NCBI GenBank assembly: GCA_047620505.1 | Contig: JBLHKS010000052.1 | Span: 1-37,009 of the forward strand | DNA: 37,009 nucleotides | Direction of reading: 5' to 3' | Origin: JBLHKS01 sp047620505 | GTDB taxonomy: Bacteria; Verrucomicrobiota; Verrucomicrobiia; Verrucomicrobiales; DEV007 | Part shown: piece by piece, positions 25,401-32,832 of the stretch | How positions within the stretch are numbered: position 1 is the first letter of the stretch | Layout of the letters: the number at the start of each line of letters is the position of its first letter | The notes under the pieces: model-generated | Databases searched by the model: none | The model's input: the letters and a program-made list of their open reading frames with translations, nothing else | Told to the model about the DNA's origin: nothing | Translations under genes and position numbers: made by a program

Positions 25401-28400
25401 GCCCTCGCCCTTCGTGATCTCCATGATCTCGTCCGCGAAGTCGAGCGTCCGCGAATTCATCACGTGATCGACGCCCCAATCCTTCAGCAGCTGCCGCTTC
25501 TCGTCGGAGCCAGCCGTTGCGAAAATTTCCAAACCAAGGTACTTAGCAATCTGGATCGCCGCCGAGCCAACTCCGCCGGTTCCGGCGTGAATCAGGACGC
25601 GCTCGCCCTTCTCCATCCGCGCCAGTTCGATCAGCGCGTAGTGACTTGTCAGGAAAACCGTCGGCAGCGTTGCCGCGCCTTCAAATGTGAGCGTGTCCGG
25701 TTTCTTGAAAACGAGGTTACGATTAACGGTAACGAAACTGCGGAACGCGTATGGCGCCATCCCGACGACGTTGTCGCCGACCTTCACGTCGGTCACGCCT
25801 TCCCCTACCTTGACGACTGTGCCTGCGATGTCATCGCCGAACCATTTGATGTCGACGGGGTTGCCCGGATACATCCCGAGCGCTTTCATCACGTCGCGGA
25901 AGTTGATCCCGCCCGCTTTGACCTGAATTTCGATCTCGGCTTCGTCTGGATCGCGACGTGGCGTCTCGGCGACGGTGAGATCGGAGAGTACGCCCGGCTT
26001 GTCGATTTCGAGACGGTAACTGAGGATCTCGTCGCGGTCGGCGATGCCTTCCTTGGTGATCAGCGGCACTTCGTTGTGCTTGACGCGATGGAGACGATTG
26101 ACTTGGCGGATGTCGCCGCGGTAGGCGATTTCCAGCTCGCTATCCGGGCGAAGAATTTCTTCTAACAAATCACCAGACTCGTCGGGCCCACCAGCTGGAT
26201 CGAGGTCGATCATCACGATCGGATAATCCGGATGCTCGTTGTTCGAGACACGACAGAACCCGGTCATCGGCGCTGTCGAGATTGCGCCCAATTTGCCGCC
26301 ATCGATCGACATGCGACCACGGGTGACGAGCGAAATCTTCGGAGCAGTTTCCGGCTTGGTCTTGGCGAGCGCCTTGACCATTTCCAAGAGGCTGTGAACG
26401 CCGGTTTCCTGGGATTTTTCCAGATCGGCGAGCGAGATGTCAGCGGCAGCTGGATGGTCGAGCGTCCAAAGGTGAATAATCTGGGATACGCGAAGACCAG
26501 CCTCGGCCAACTCGGCGAATTTGGCTTCCCAATCGGCCTGAACAAGTTTCGCGGGCGAGAGAGTCTCAACGCGGAAATCAGCACCTTCGACAAGCGGTCC
26601 CAACTTCGCGGCCACGCCGCTTTCGTCGCTGAGAACAAGCACCGTTTCTTGAATCTCGGCCAGAACCGGCTCATCCGGAGTCTCCTCAGCAGCTGCTGGC
26701 TGCGGAACTGGCGCTTTGGCGACAAAAATCGCCTGCTGACAGTCCTCGATCCGCGGCGAGCTAACAAACGACTCGACATCACGGAAGTCCAACTCCTTGA
26801 GCAGGCTTTCCCAGACACTCCGCTCCATCAGCGCGGAACGCGGACGCAGCTCAGTATCTTTATAATGCCACCAACCCCAAAGCAGACCAAACAAGTTGTT
26901 CAACGATGCGCGTTCGTTGGTTACCTCGAGGAACATCAAAACGCCGTCCTCAGCGAGGCATTTGGTAATGTTCGAAAGAGTATTTTTGAGGTCCGAAGTC
27001 GCGTGAATGACGTTCGTCCCGAGGATCAAATCATAACCACCGACATCGATCCCCTGCCCCGCTGGATCCTTCTCGATGTCGAACGTTGTGTACTCGACGA
27101 AATTGTAGTCACTGAATTGCTTCTTAGCATCAGCGAGGAACGCTGGGCTGGTGTCCGTGAACGTGAATTCGCTGCGATGAGCCGGCAAAGCAGGCAGAAC
27201 CGTCCGCGTTAACGAACCCGTACCCGCTCCAACTTCAAGCACGCGGATCGCGCGCCGTTCAGGCATCTGCGCGACCAGTTTTTGAACTGCGATTCCAACA
27301 AGCTCGTTGCTCGCCGGGAAGTCCGCGCCTTCGCGATAGAAATCGGTCAGAGCGTCGATCGACTTACCGCCAGGGAAGAGGACTTCGACGGGATCTTCCT
27401 CTCCGCAAAGCACGCCACCAAGCGACTTGGCAGTTAGTTTCTGGAGGATCGCTTCCGAGCCGAACTGCGGAAAATCAGCGATAAACGGATCGAGAATATC
27501 GTCTACCGACGCGGTTTTCGGCTGGTCGACAACTTCCCAACTTTGCTCGCCAGTCGACTTGAGCCAACCGCGCTCGGCTAGCGAATTCAGCTGAGCTGCA
27601 AGCAATCGATGATGCGTCTCGAGAACCCCAAGCTCATCCGCGAACGCATCAAATTCGACGGCATCGCCGACTTTCGGCTCCCAACCCAACTTGATAAAAG
27701 CATTGATGATACTCTGCACCGCGCCCTGCTCAAGGCCGTCTGCAAAGCCCTCAAAATAACTATCCAGATTGTGCTTTTTGCACACGTCAGGCATGATCGC
27801 GTTGACGCTGGCGATCACTTCGGAAATAGGCGTCAGCTGAGTTTTCGCGGGAGCTCGGGAGCCCCAGAGACGACGCGGCTCGTACTTGAATTGGTAGAAA
27901 GAATTGTCGACTTCCTCAGCCTTTTCGTCCTTCTGCGCGGCTCGGTCGACGCGGAAATCAACGATCTCCGCAATCGGCTCGCCAGCTTCGTTGTAGACCA
28001 GGATGTTTGAGATCAGAGTCTCATAATCATCGAAGTGGATCTTCGCGTGGACCCAGAATTTCTCGGGCAAAGGCGCTTTGAAAATTCGGACGCGACCGAT
28101 CTTAGCCGGCAGGTAAAAATAATCACTACCCTTAGCTCCATCCGGGATGATCTGAGCACCTTTGACTGCGTGAAAACAGGCATCGAGCACCGCCGGATGA
28201 AAGTGAAAATCGCCATACGTCGGAAGCACGCTTTCGGGCACCTCGACTTCGGCCACTGACTCGTGATCTCGCCGCCAAACATTGGCGAGCTGCTGGAAAT
28301 TCGGACCAAACTGGTAACCGGCGTCCTCGTAATCCTGATAATACTCTTCGTGAGTGTAGTGCCGCCCCATCCGACCCTTCAGCGCTTCGAGATCGCCCTT

Positions 28401-31400
28401 AGCATCTGTTGGTGCGCCAAGTTTGCGCAGCCTACCGACTGAGTTCAGCTCCCATTCCTTAAGAGCGTTATGCGTTGTGTTCGACCAGACCTCAAACGAG
28501 CGATTTTCTTCGTTAAACACAACGCGAACTGCTGGAATCCGCGTTTCGTTCACGAAGAGCGCTTTCTTCATTTCAAGCTCTTCGAGGCAATAATCTTCGC
28601 CTGGGAAAAGCGCCTCACAAAGCGCTAAACCGATCTCGCCGAAGCCGGCCGCCGGGAAAATCACAGAATCCCAGAACCGGTGATCGTCGAGCCACGGAAA
28701 CAGCCTAACGTCCAAGTGGAACTCGAATGTCGGCCGAGCAGCTGCTGTGCGAATCCCCAAAAGCGGATGAACCGTCGACGCGCAGCGTTTGTGCGTTCCC
28801 TCTTCGGATTCAAGCCAGTGCTTCTCGCGATTCCACGGGTAACTTGGCTGCTCAACGAACTTGCCGGCGGCCTGGTTGACCGACTTCCAGTCAATCTCGA
28901 CGCCATAATTATGAAGCGCGGCAAGATTCGTCAGGATCTCCACCGACTCGTCTGACTTGCGCTTGAGTGAGTGGAAAACGTGGCCCTTGCGGCTCTGCTC
29001 CTGAAGACATTCGTTAATCGAAGACGCCAGCGCCGGATGCGGCCCTAGTTCGATGAAACAGCGCTCTCCACCTCGGATGAGATTGGTCATCGCGGGAGCG
29101 AAAAGAACCGACTCACGAACGTTTCGCCACCAGTACATTCCGTCCAGCTCTTCACCGCGCAGAGCGCCGCCAGTCACCGTCGAAATGTAAGGAATCGTCG
29201 TCTTTTGCGGCTTGATATCGGCGAGTGCCGCAAGCAAATCGTCCTTAATCGGCTCCATCTGGAAAGAGTGGAACGCGTAGTTGATCCGAAGCTGGCGGAC
29301 GAACTTGCCTTCCGCCTCAAGCTTCGCTGCAAGCTCCTCAAGAGCCTCTTTATCGCCCGCGAGCGTGATCATCGTCGGACCATTCACGACCGCGACTTCA
29401 ATCTGACCTGGATAGTCTTTGCAAAACTCCTCGCCGTCCTCTTTTGAAACGCCCAAGGCGTACATCCGACCGAGATTTCCGTCGCCCCCGGTGCTCTCCT
29501 GGAGGCGCGAGCGATGAACGATCACTTTGACCGCATCTTCCAAAGTGTAAGCCCCTGCAACGTAAGCAGCTGCTACCTCGCCAACCGAGTGGCCGACGAC
29601 TTTCGACGGCGTAACGCCCCAGCTCTTCCACAGGTCAGCGAGCGCGACCTGAAGCGCGAAAATCGCCGGCTGAGCAATGTAAGTCGAGTTGATATTCGAG
29701 TCCTCTTCCGAGGCACGGGTCATTTCATCAACAAGCGACCAGTCGGCCAACTTTTTGATTTCCGTGTCGATGCTCTCGATCGTTCTGCGGAAAACCGGCT
29801 CCCGCTCAAAAAGCTCCTGCCCCATTTTCCACCACTGAGCACCCTGGCCTGTGAACACGAAGACGATCGGCGAAACTTCATCGCTTGCCGTGCCTGCAAC
29901 GACGCCCTCGATCCCCTCAATCCCTTTCGAAAGCATCAAAAGACGGTCGCGAAGCTCTTTCGTATCCCAGCCGATCAAAGCAGCCCGATTTCCGTGATGC
30001 TCTTTTCGCGCGCCGGCGTTGTAGCCGATTTCTGCGAGATCGACCGACTTATCCTCGATGAATTTCCGATACTTTCTGGCGTAATTCCGAAGCGTCGTGT
30101 CGTCCTTGCCTGAAACCGGCAGCACAAACGGGCGCCTGGCGATTTCGGTCGGTTTAGCCAGCTCCGGCTGCGGAGGTGCGGCTTCGAGCACGATATGAGC
30201 GTTCGTACCGCCAAAGCCAAACGAGTTCACCGACGCGACTGGCAGATGCCCGTTCAGCGGCGTCAACGGAGTCAGCTCCGTCACAACTTTCAGCTTTAGC
30301 CCTTCGAAATCGATATTCGGGTTCGGCCGCTCAAAATTCAGGTTCGGCGGGACCATCCCCTTACTAAGTACAAGGGCAGCTTTCACCATCCCAGCTGCGC
30401 CTGACCCGGATTCCAAGTGACCGGTATTCGTTTTGACCGAGCCGATCAGGCATTTATCCTCGCGGCCCTGCGAAAGAATCGCCCCGAGCGCATTCGTCTC
30501 GATCGGATCTCCAACCGGCGTCCCGGTTCCGTGAGCCTCCATATAAGTCACTCGACTCGCGGGCATGCTCGCCTCTTTATAAGCCTGAACGAGCATCATT
30601 TCCTGCGTGTCCTGCCCGGGCACGGTCATCGAGGACGTGTTCCCGTCCTGATTGATCACCGCCGACCGAACGGTCGCATAAATCCGGTCGCCATTCGCAA
30701 TCGCCTTCGAAAGCGGCAAAATCATCATCATTCCGGCACCTTCGCCGCGGACATAGCCGTTAGCGCGATCGTCGAAAGCGAAACACTGGCCACTCGGCGA
30801 AAGCATCGTCGCTTTCGAGAATCCAATCGAAGTGTCAGGCGTTAACAAAGCATTCACGCCGCCGACGAGAGCGTAGTCGATTTCGCCAGACCACATGTCT
30901 TTGCAACCGACGTTGATCGCGACCAAAGCCGACGAACACGCGGTGTCCACGGACAGAGCAGGACCCTTGAAATCCAGCAGATAAGCGATCCGGTTCGATG
31001 CGATCGACAACGTCGATCCCGAGTTCGTGTGGACGTCCACATCGTCCGGCGAGGTCATCTGAACCTGCGCATAATCGTTCGAAGCGATCCCTACGTAGAC
31101 CCCAGCAGCTGCTCCTCTGAGCTTACTCGGCTGGTAACCTGCATCCTCCATGCATTCCCATGCACATTCGAGCAGCCAACGCTGCTGCGGATCCATCCTG
31201 AGCGCCTCGCGAGGCGAAATTCCCCAGAACTGGGCATCAAACATATCGAGGTTGTCGACGAAACCACCCCACTTTGTATGCATCTTCCGAGGAATCGACG
31301 TATCCGGGTGATAGTAACGCTCCCGGTTCCATCGATTTTCCGGAACTTCAATAATCCCGGACCGGCCCTCGGCCAGCATATTCCAGAATGATTCTGTATC

Positions 31401-31487
31401 TTCGACACCACCTGGGAATCGGCATCCAATGCCGACAATAGCCAGTGGTTCCCGGGTGGAATGGTCTCCAGACGAGTTCGTTTCCAT
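19464..31487 (-). CDS. Hybrid type I PKS-NRPS megasynthase with C-terminal acyl-ACP-reductase-like release domain
   Basis: A 4,007-residue assembly-line enzyme. KS about 12-435 (Cys184, His319, His357). AT about 540-850 (GHSVG, Ser634; YAFHS, suggesting malonyl-CoA). DH about 905-1190 (His936 in HRFWDSVIFP, Asp1102). C-methyltransferase about 1218-1590 (VLEVGAGTGSLT). Structural psiKR about 1610-1800. ER about 1820-2148 (HAGTGGVGS). KR about 2160-2400 (TGGAGGFG, Ser2300, Tyr2313). ACP about 2425-2510 (GLDSL, Ser2472). Condensation about 2545-2980 (HHIVSD, 2679-2684). Adenylation about 3015-3505 (YTSGSTGTPKG; specificity residues close to the glycine code). PCP about 3515-3590 (LGGDSL, Ser3554). 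The last ~400 residues resemble cyanobacterial acyl-ACP reductase (VGLGSIGRG near 3775; candidate catalytic Cys3940 in EITGCVVV). All core motifs appear intact. There is no thioesterase, loading module or phosphopantetheinyl transferase nearby. ATG 31487 lies directly before the KS. Confidence 0.93.
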   Translation of the reverse strand: METNSSGDHSTREPLAIVGIGCRFPGGVEDTESFWNMLAEGRSGIIEVPENRWNRERYYHPDTSIPRKMHTKWGGFVDNLDMFDAQFWGISPREALRMDPQQRWLLECAWECMEDAGYQPSKLRGAAAGVYVGIASNDYAQVQMTSPDDVDVHTNSGSTLSIASNRIAYLLDFKGPALSVDTACSSALVAINVGCKDMWSGEIDYALVGGVNALLTPDTSIGFSKATMLSPSGQCFAFDDRANGYVRGEGAGMMMILPLSKAIANGDRIYATVRSAVINQDGNTSSMTVPGQDTQEMMLVQAYKEASMPASRVTYMEAHGTGTPVGDPIETNALGAILSQGREDKCLIGSVKTNTGHLESGSGAAGMVKAALVLSKGMVPPNLNFERPNPNIDFEGLKLKVVTELTPLTPLNGHLPVASVNSFGFGGTNAHIVLEAAPPQPELAKPTEIARRPFVLPVSGKDDTTLRNYARKYRKFIEDKSVDLAEIGYNAGARKEHHGNRAALIGWDTKELRDRLLMLSKGIEGIEGVVAGTASDEVSPIVFVFTGQGAQWWKMGQELFEREPVFRRTIESIDTEIKKLADWSLVDEMTRASEEDSNINSTYIAQPAIFALQVALADLWKSWGVTPSKVVGHSVGEVAAAYVAGAYTLEDAVKVIVHRSRLQESTGGDGNLGRMYALGVSKEDGEEFCKDYPGQIEVAVVNGPTMITLAGDKEALEELAAKLEAEGKFVRQLRINYAFHSFQMEPIKDDLLAALADIKPQKTTIPYISTVTGGALRGEELDGMYWWRNVRESVLFAPAMTNLIRGGERCFIELGPHPALASSINECLQEQSRKGHVFHSLKRKSDESVEILTNLAALHNYGVEIDWKSVNQAAGKFVEQPSYPWNREKHWLESEEGTHKRCASTVHPLLGIRTAAARPTFEFHLDVRLFPWLDDHRFWDSVIFPAAGFGEIGLALCEALFPGEDYCLEELEMKKALFVNETRIPAVRVVFNEENRSFEVWSNTTHNALKEWELNSVGRLRKLGAPTDAKGDLEALKGRMGRHYTHEEYYQDYEDAGYQFGPNFQQLANVWRRDHESVAEVEVPESVLPTYGDFHFHPAVLDACFHAVKGAQIIPDGAKGSDYFYLPAKIGRVRIFKAPLPEKFWVHAKIHFDDYETLISNILVYNEAGEPIAEIVDFRVDRAAQKDEKAEEVDNSFYQFKYEPRRLWGSRAPAKTQLTPISEVIASVNAIMPDVCKKHNLDSYFEGFADGLEQGAVQSIINAFIKLGWEPKVGDAVEFDAFADELGVLETHHRLLAAQLNSLAERGWLKSTGEQSWEVVDQPKTASVDDILDPFIADFPQFGSEAILQKLTAKSLGGVLCGEEDPVEVLFPGGKSIDALTDFYREGADFPASNELVGIAVQKLVAQMPERRAIRVLEVGAGTGSLTRTVLPALPAHRSEFTFTDTSPAFLADAKKQFSDYNFVEYTTFDIEKDPAGQGIDVGGYDLILGTNVIHATSDLKNTLSNITKCLAEDGVLMFLEVTNERASLNNLFGLLWGWWHYKDTELRPRSALMERSVWESLLKELDFRDVESFVSSPRIEDCQQAIFVAKAPVPQPAAAEETPDEPVLAEIQETVLVLSDESGVAAKLGPLVEGADFRVETLSPAKLVQADWEAKFAELAEAGLRVSQIIHLWTLDHPAAADISLADLEKSQETGVHSLLEMVKALAKTKPETAPKISLVTRGRMSIDGGKLGAISTAPMTGFCRVSNNEHPDYPIVMIDLDPAGGPDESGDLLEEILRPDSELEIAYRGDIRQVNRLHRVKHNEVPLITKEGIADRDEILSYRLEIDKPGVLSDLTVAETPRRDPDEAEIEIQVKAGGINFRDVMKALGMYPGNPVDIKWFGDDIAGTVVKVGEGVTDVKVGDNVVGMAPYAFRSFVTVNRNLVFKKPDTLTFEGAATLPTVFLTSHYALIELARMEKGERVLIHAGTGGVGSAAIQIAKYLGLEIFATAGSDEKRQLLKDWGVDHVMNSRTLDFADEIMEITKGEGIDCVLNSLAGDFIPKSFSCLRRFGRFVEIGKIDIYNNTQFGLEMLKNNISYFVVDLAQHLESKPAFVAGMLKELETQFYAGNYKDLPHSTFGIDEVVEAFRFMAQGKHIGKNVLNFDVKSLQVAPCSQKGHLFRGDRTFLITGGAGGFGFALAQWMVENGARHLALMSRSGPKEEEQAEIAKMEANGVTVIDARADVTDEPAVRKIIDDIQASEHPLCGVIHGAMVINDLDIVDLDEEGFNRVLHPKMLGAWILHNATKDIDLDSFISFSSFSTVIGAVRQSNYNAGNAFLDALSQHRHSIGLPALTFNWGALGGAGFVQRNEKTMQYLDMLGMKIYELDETLDVFSRFINRQAVNIACSRIDWTGLARFSPLVNNSKTYSLVAQDDSDGEGGAIRSQILGGAADARHGLAVEFLTEQIAGVFGTEVSKIDKDLPLNQIGLDSLMAIELMNRVESQLGINVPMGSVLNGPNTKELAATILDILLASASAEELSGGAAPDGPISSSGSSLPPLEIGGTPANEFGLTEGQKALWFLNRLAPESPAYNLVYSAKITPLVDFEIMKQAFAGLYERHPMLDVTFHTVNGQPVQRVHKGRTIQFVEHDVTALSDDEIKAELVKHANAPFNLETGPVMRLDLFKTKDDAHITLLCMHHIVSDAWSVTLFMNDLIESYFSRRMGKEPEWDAIPARYQDYVQWEQLHLESESGERMLNYWKENLAGAPMAIDLPTDRPRPAVQTFNGSAYGFQLEPKLTKAALDAANDANVTPFTYLLSAFEALFHRYTNQEDFMVGVPLAGRNQKELHDMVGYFINPVPVRSQITEDPTFAEFVAGNSDQVIGALENQYYPLAKLVDQLKAPRDPSRSPMFQISFSMEKIPGLDGEDAAVFMIGQGGHKINIAEITVESVDLTLRQAQFEITLVVEEAGGILYGCWQYNSDLFEESTIAYLNDLFAQVLGQVTANPDVKISEINLLSKAEETKILKTWNDTKADYPREQLLHELVLDQVSRTPDKIAVRSSGDTLTFSQLDRKSNGLAQELADIGVTPDEPVALLSDRTCDMVAGTMGILKAGACYVPMDPEFPKHRLELMLRDAKPGVIVTQRDLQDSLPSGDWKIICLEDVQPAAAGPEVTGVKPDNLAYIIYTSGSTGTPKGVEIPHRAAVNFLWSMKETPGLSEDDTLLAVTTLSFDISLLELYLPLLTGAEVVIASRDEVKDGRHLGHMLDEFDITVMQATPATWRLLIDGGWAGKDNLRVFSGGEPLPRGLADQLLEKAGEVWNLYGPTETTVWSTVDQVIAGEGAISIGKPIGNTTIYILDDRMNPVPSGFVGDLYIGGDGLARGYHGQPELTAEKFVEVALPNGKSERIYNTGDLARWRADGNLECLGRSDFQIKLRGVRMELDDIEAHVEAHPKVKQAVVIKRDDLPGGENLVAYVRVDGEVEIPSLRAHVAERLPESMRPAFFSIIEEFPLTPNKKVDRKRLPAPQIDRSGLETKFVAPQTASEQLLAGIFCEAFETNQIGIRDNFFELGGDSLLAVRILASASDAFNHNIPVSAFLRFPTIEQLANYLHTTESEEVEEPSDLTLDSLADVDHIEVEFVDEEAELPKVDAVAIACIPDAFSAMTGLSRDELIGQWFEGKPRLGSVYDLPQGKIGLVILPKFELDIFKDESGLRTAIVDALELSAKMGAKTVSLTGMLPSATDHGRDIAKWTEGRSDLPAVTTGDATRTATIIKTIEGALEQSGRKFADEKVAFVGLGSIGRGTVGLALEVLPHPAEILLCDPYMSAEDLAKVETEVRDLGYEGEITLHPNGGGLPPTVYGASFVVGTTSIPGILDVAKLQAGAIVVDYSFPPSFRVADAIKRIQTDHDILFTTGGELSIEAEITETIYLPTKAAELSGMANGNQLSLLTGRAANEITGCVVVSLLTGLDDKVKATTGPVTDPDVLVHYQFLAKQGFKPARLQMQRYVPTGDLIDKFKSAGQGAVSV
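22040..22051. repeat. CAGCAGCTGCTG palindrome, copy 9
   Basis: Exact copy in the adenylation domain of the megasynthase (about residue 3147), read as Ala-Ala-Ala in a loop. Confidence 0.95.
26687..26698. repeat. CAGCAGCTGCTG palindrome, copy 10
   Basis: Exact copy in the linker between the methyltransferase and psiKR regions of the megasynthase, read as Ala-Ala-Ala. Confidence 0.95.
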
Positions 31488-31961
31488 GCGAGCGGCTGAT
31501 ATTAAAAGTGCGTTTGTTTAGTTCTTGGCGAGACGGCTTCCTTACGTATTTGTTTCGGTCGCTTTTTCATCGTGTCCCGTGCGGAGCTGCCGGCAAGCTG
31601 GATTGGGGGTCCCAAGCGTGTTCCAACGATTCCTAATTCTTGTAAATCCTATATTTTCCTCAAATTTTCCGAAATTCTAAGAATCCTTTCGAATCCTCAA
31701 CCCTGACCGTTGTTTGAGGCTTTTGCAACCGCTGGAATGGCCTGGATTCAGGATCGCCAAGTATGGGGCGTTTCCGCGATCCGTCAAGCGGGGCTCCATC
31801 GGGGAAAATCCCTATGTTTCCAGTGAGATTTTCCCAGATTTCGATCGACTCACACGATCGTGTAGCCAGGGCTGGCCAGCTTTCCAAATGACTGTCTGAC
31901 AATCGGCCTTTCTACCTAGCTCCACGTTTGACCCAACCCGTTTCGAATCGACTTTCTCCGC
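31488..31961. other. 474-base intergenic region between the megasynthase and the secreted protein gene
   Basis: This gap holds the control regions of two divergent genes. On the minus strand TAATAT (31499-31504) ends 11 bases before the megasynthase ATG and is a possible -10. A 6-bp inverted repeat (CCTCAA 31696-31701, TTGAGG 31715-31720) and an AT-rich stretch (31621-31685) may be regulatory. On the plus strand TTGACC (31928-31933) could be a -35 for the gene at 31962, but its -10 is poor. Short open frames here have no recognisable domain and I do not call them. Confidence 0.5.
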
Positions 31962-32819
31962 ATGATTCGTCGATGCCAATTTTTCGCGCTGATCGCCGCA
32001 ATTCCGGCCGCTCTCTCCGGTCAGGAGGCGATTTCAAAATTTGAGAGCGCTCCATTTCACGTCCTTACGATCGAGGACCACCCGGAAAACGAGAATCTCG
32101 AATTCAAAATTCGCGCTGCCGTCTTCGCCAGAATTCCAAATCCAGATGAAGCCGATGCGTTCATCGTTGAGAAAATCCAATTTCCGAAAGGATTCAAAGA
32201 GCCGATCCAATTGGTCAGCCCGTTCGATCCAATCGCGGACTCTTCGATCATCTCGATTTCCAAAGACGGCGTCGTCGAGAGCGGCCTGATTCTCGACCTC
32301 AGGGATGGCTGGACCAGTTTTTCGCTCCGCACAAAGTCGGAAACGGAGGCAAGGAGTTTGCTGAGCATGCTGAAATTCGAGGGGAAAACTCGGGAAGGAA
32401 AAGAATTCTCGTTCCAATTGCTGAATCTTCGAGGTGGAGCGAACCGGCCCGATACAGGAAAAAAGGACCTCGCAAGATCCGCGATATTCCTGGAGCACGG
32501 CGCGTTTGAAGCCGTCGACGATCCCAAAAAATCGATCCGGTTTTCGCCAAGTAGCAATTCGCTCGATTTGAACAGTCTCGCGATTTCCGCAGACTTTGAG
32601 CCCGGCTTCGTGCGGTGGAATCCGATCAAAGACAAGCCCCATCAAGTCACCCTGATTCGGGCTGACGGCGAATCCACGATCATCGAACTAATTTACACTC
32701 CGGGCGGCCAGCAGCTGCCGACTGATTTTCCTAACGATGAGGACTGGAAAGAGGCAACGATGATCTACTTCAAGCTCGATGGCAGCTGGTTTCACAACTC
32801 CGGATCGATGATGTTTTGA
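31962..32819 (+). CDS. Secreted protein of unknown function
   Basis: A 285-residue protein that I do not recognise. Residues 1-20 form a signal peptide (MIRRCQFFALIAAIPAALSG), so it is probably periplasmic or extracellular. The rest alternates short beta-like strands with charged loops (FKIRAAVFARIPNPDEADAF, GLILDLRDGWTSFSL, ADFEPGFVRWNPIKDKPHQV), suggesting an all-beta fold. No catalytic motif, lipobox or transmembrane helix is visible. ATG 31962 directly precedes the signal peptide. It is divergent from the PKS-NRPS across 474 bases and convergent with the WD40 gene (13 bases between stops). Nothing in the sequence links it to the megasynthase beyond position. Confidence 0.7.
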   Translation: MIRRCQFFALIAAIPAALSGQEAISKFESAPFHVLTIEDHPENENLEFKIRAAVFARIPNPDEADAFIVEKIQFPKGFKEPIQLVSPFDPIADSSIISISKDGVVESGLILDLRDGWTSFSLRTKSETEARSLLSMLKFEGKTREGKEFSFQLLNLRGGANRPDTGKKDLARSAIFLEHGAFEAVDDPKKSIRFSPSSNSLDLNSLAISADFEPGFVRWNPIKDKPHQVTLIRADGESTIIELIYTPGGQQLPTDFPNDEDWKEATMIYFKLDGSWFHNSGSMMF

Positions 32820-32832
32820 GATTCGAGCTGAG

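Noticed and set aside
21945..27212. Long plus-strand open frames (21945-23156, 25008-26165, 26232-27212) opposite the megasynthase
   Set aside because: They lie wholly antisense to a protein with intact, recognisable domains, have no domain of their own and show Arg/Asp-rich composition typical of antisense shadows in GC-rich genes.
31660..31902. Small open frames on both strands in the 31488-31961 gap
   Set aside because: They overlap each other, lack domains and ribosome sites, and fall in a region expected to be regulatory.
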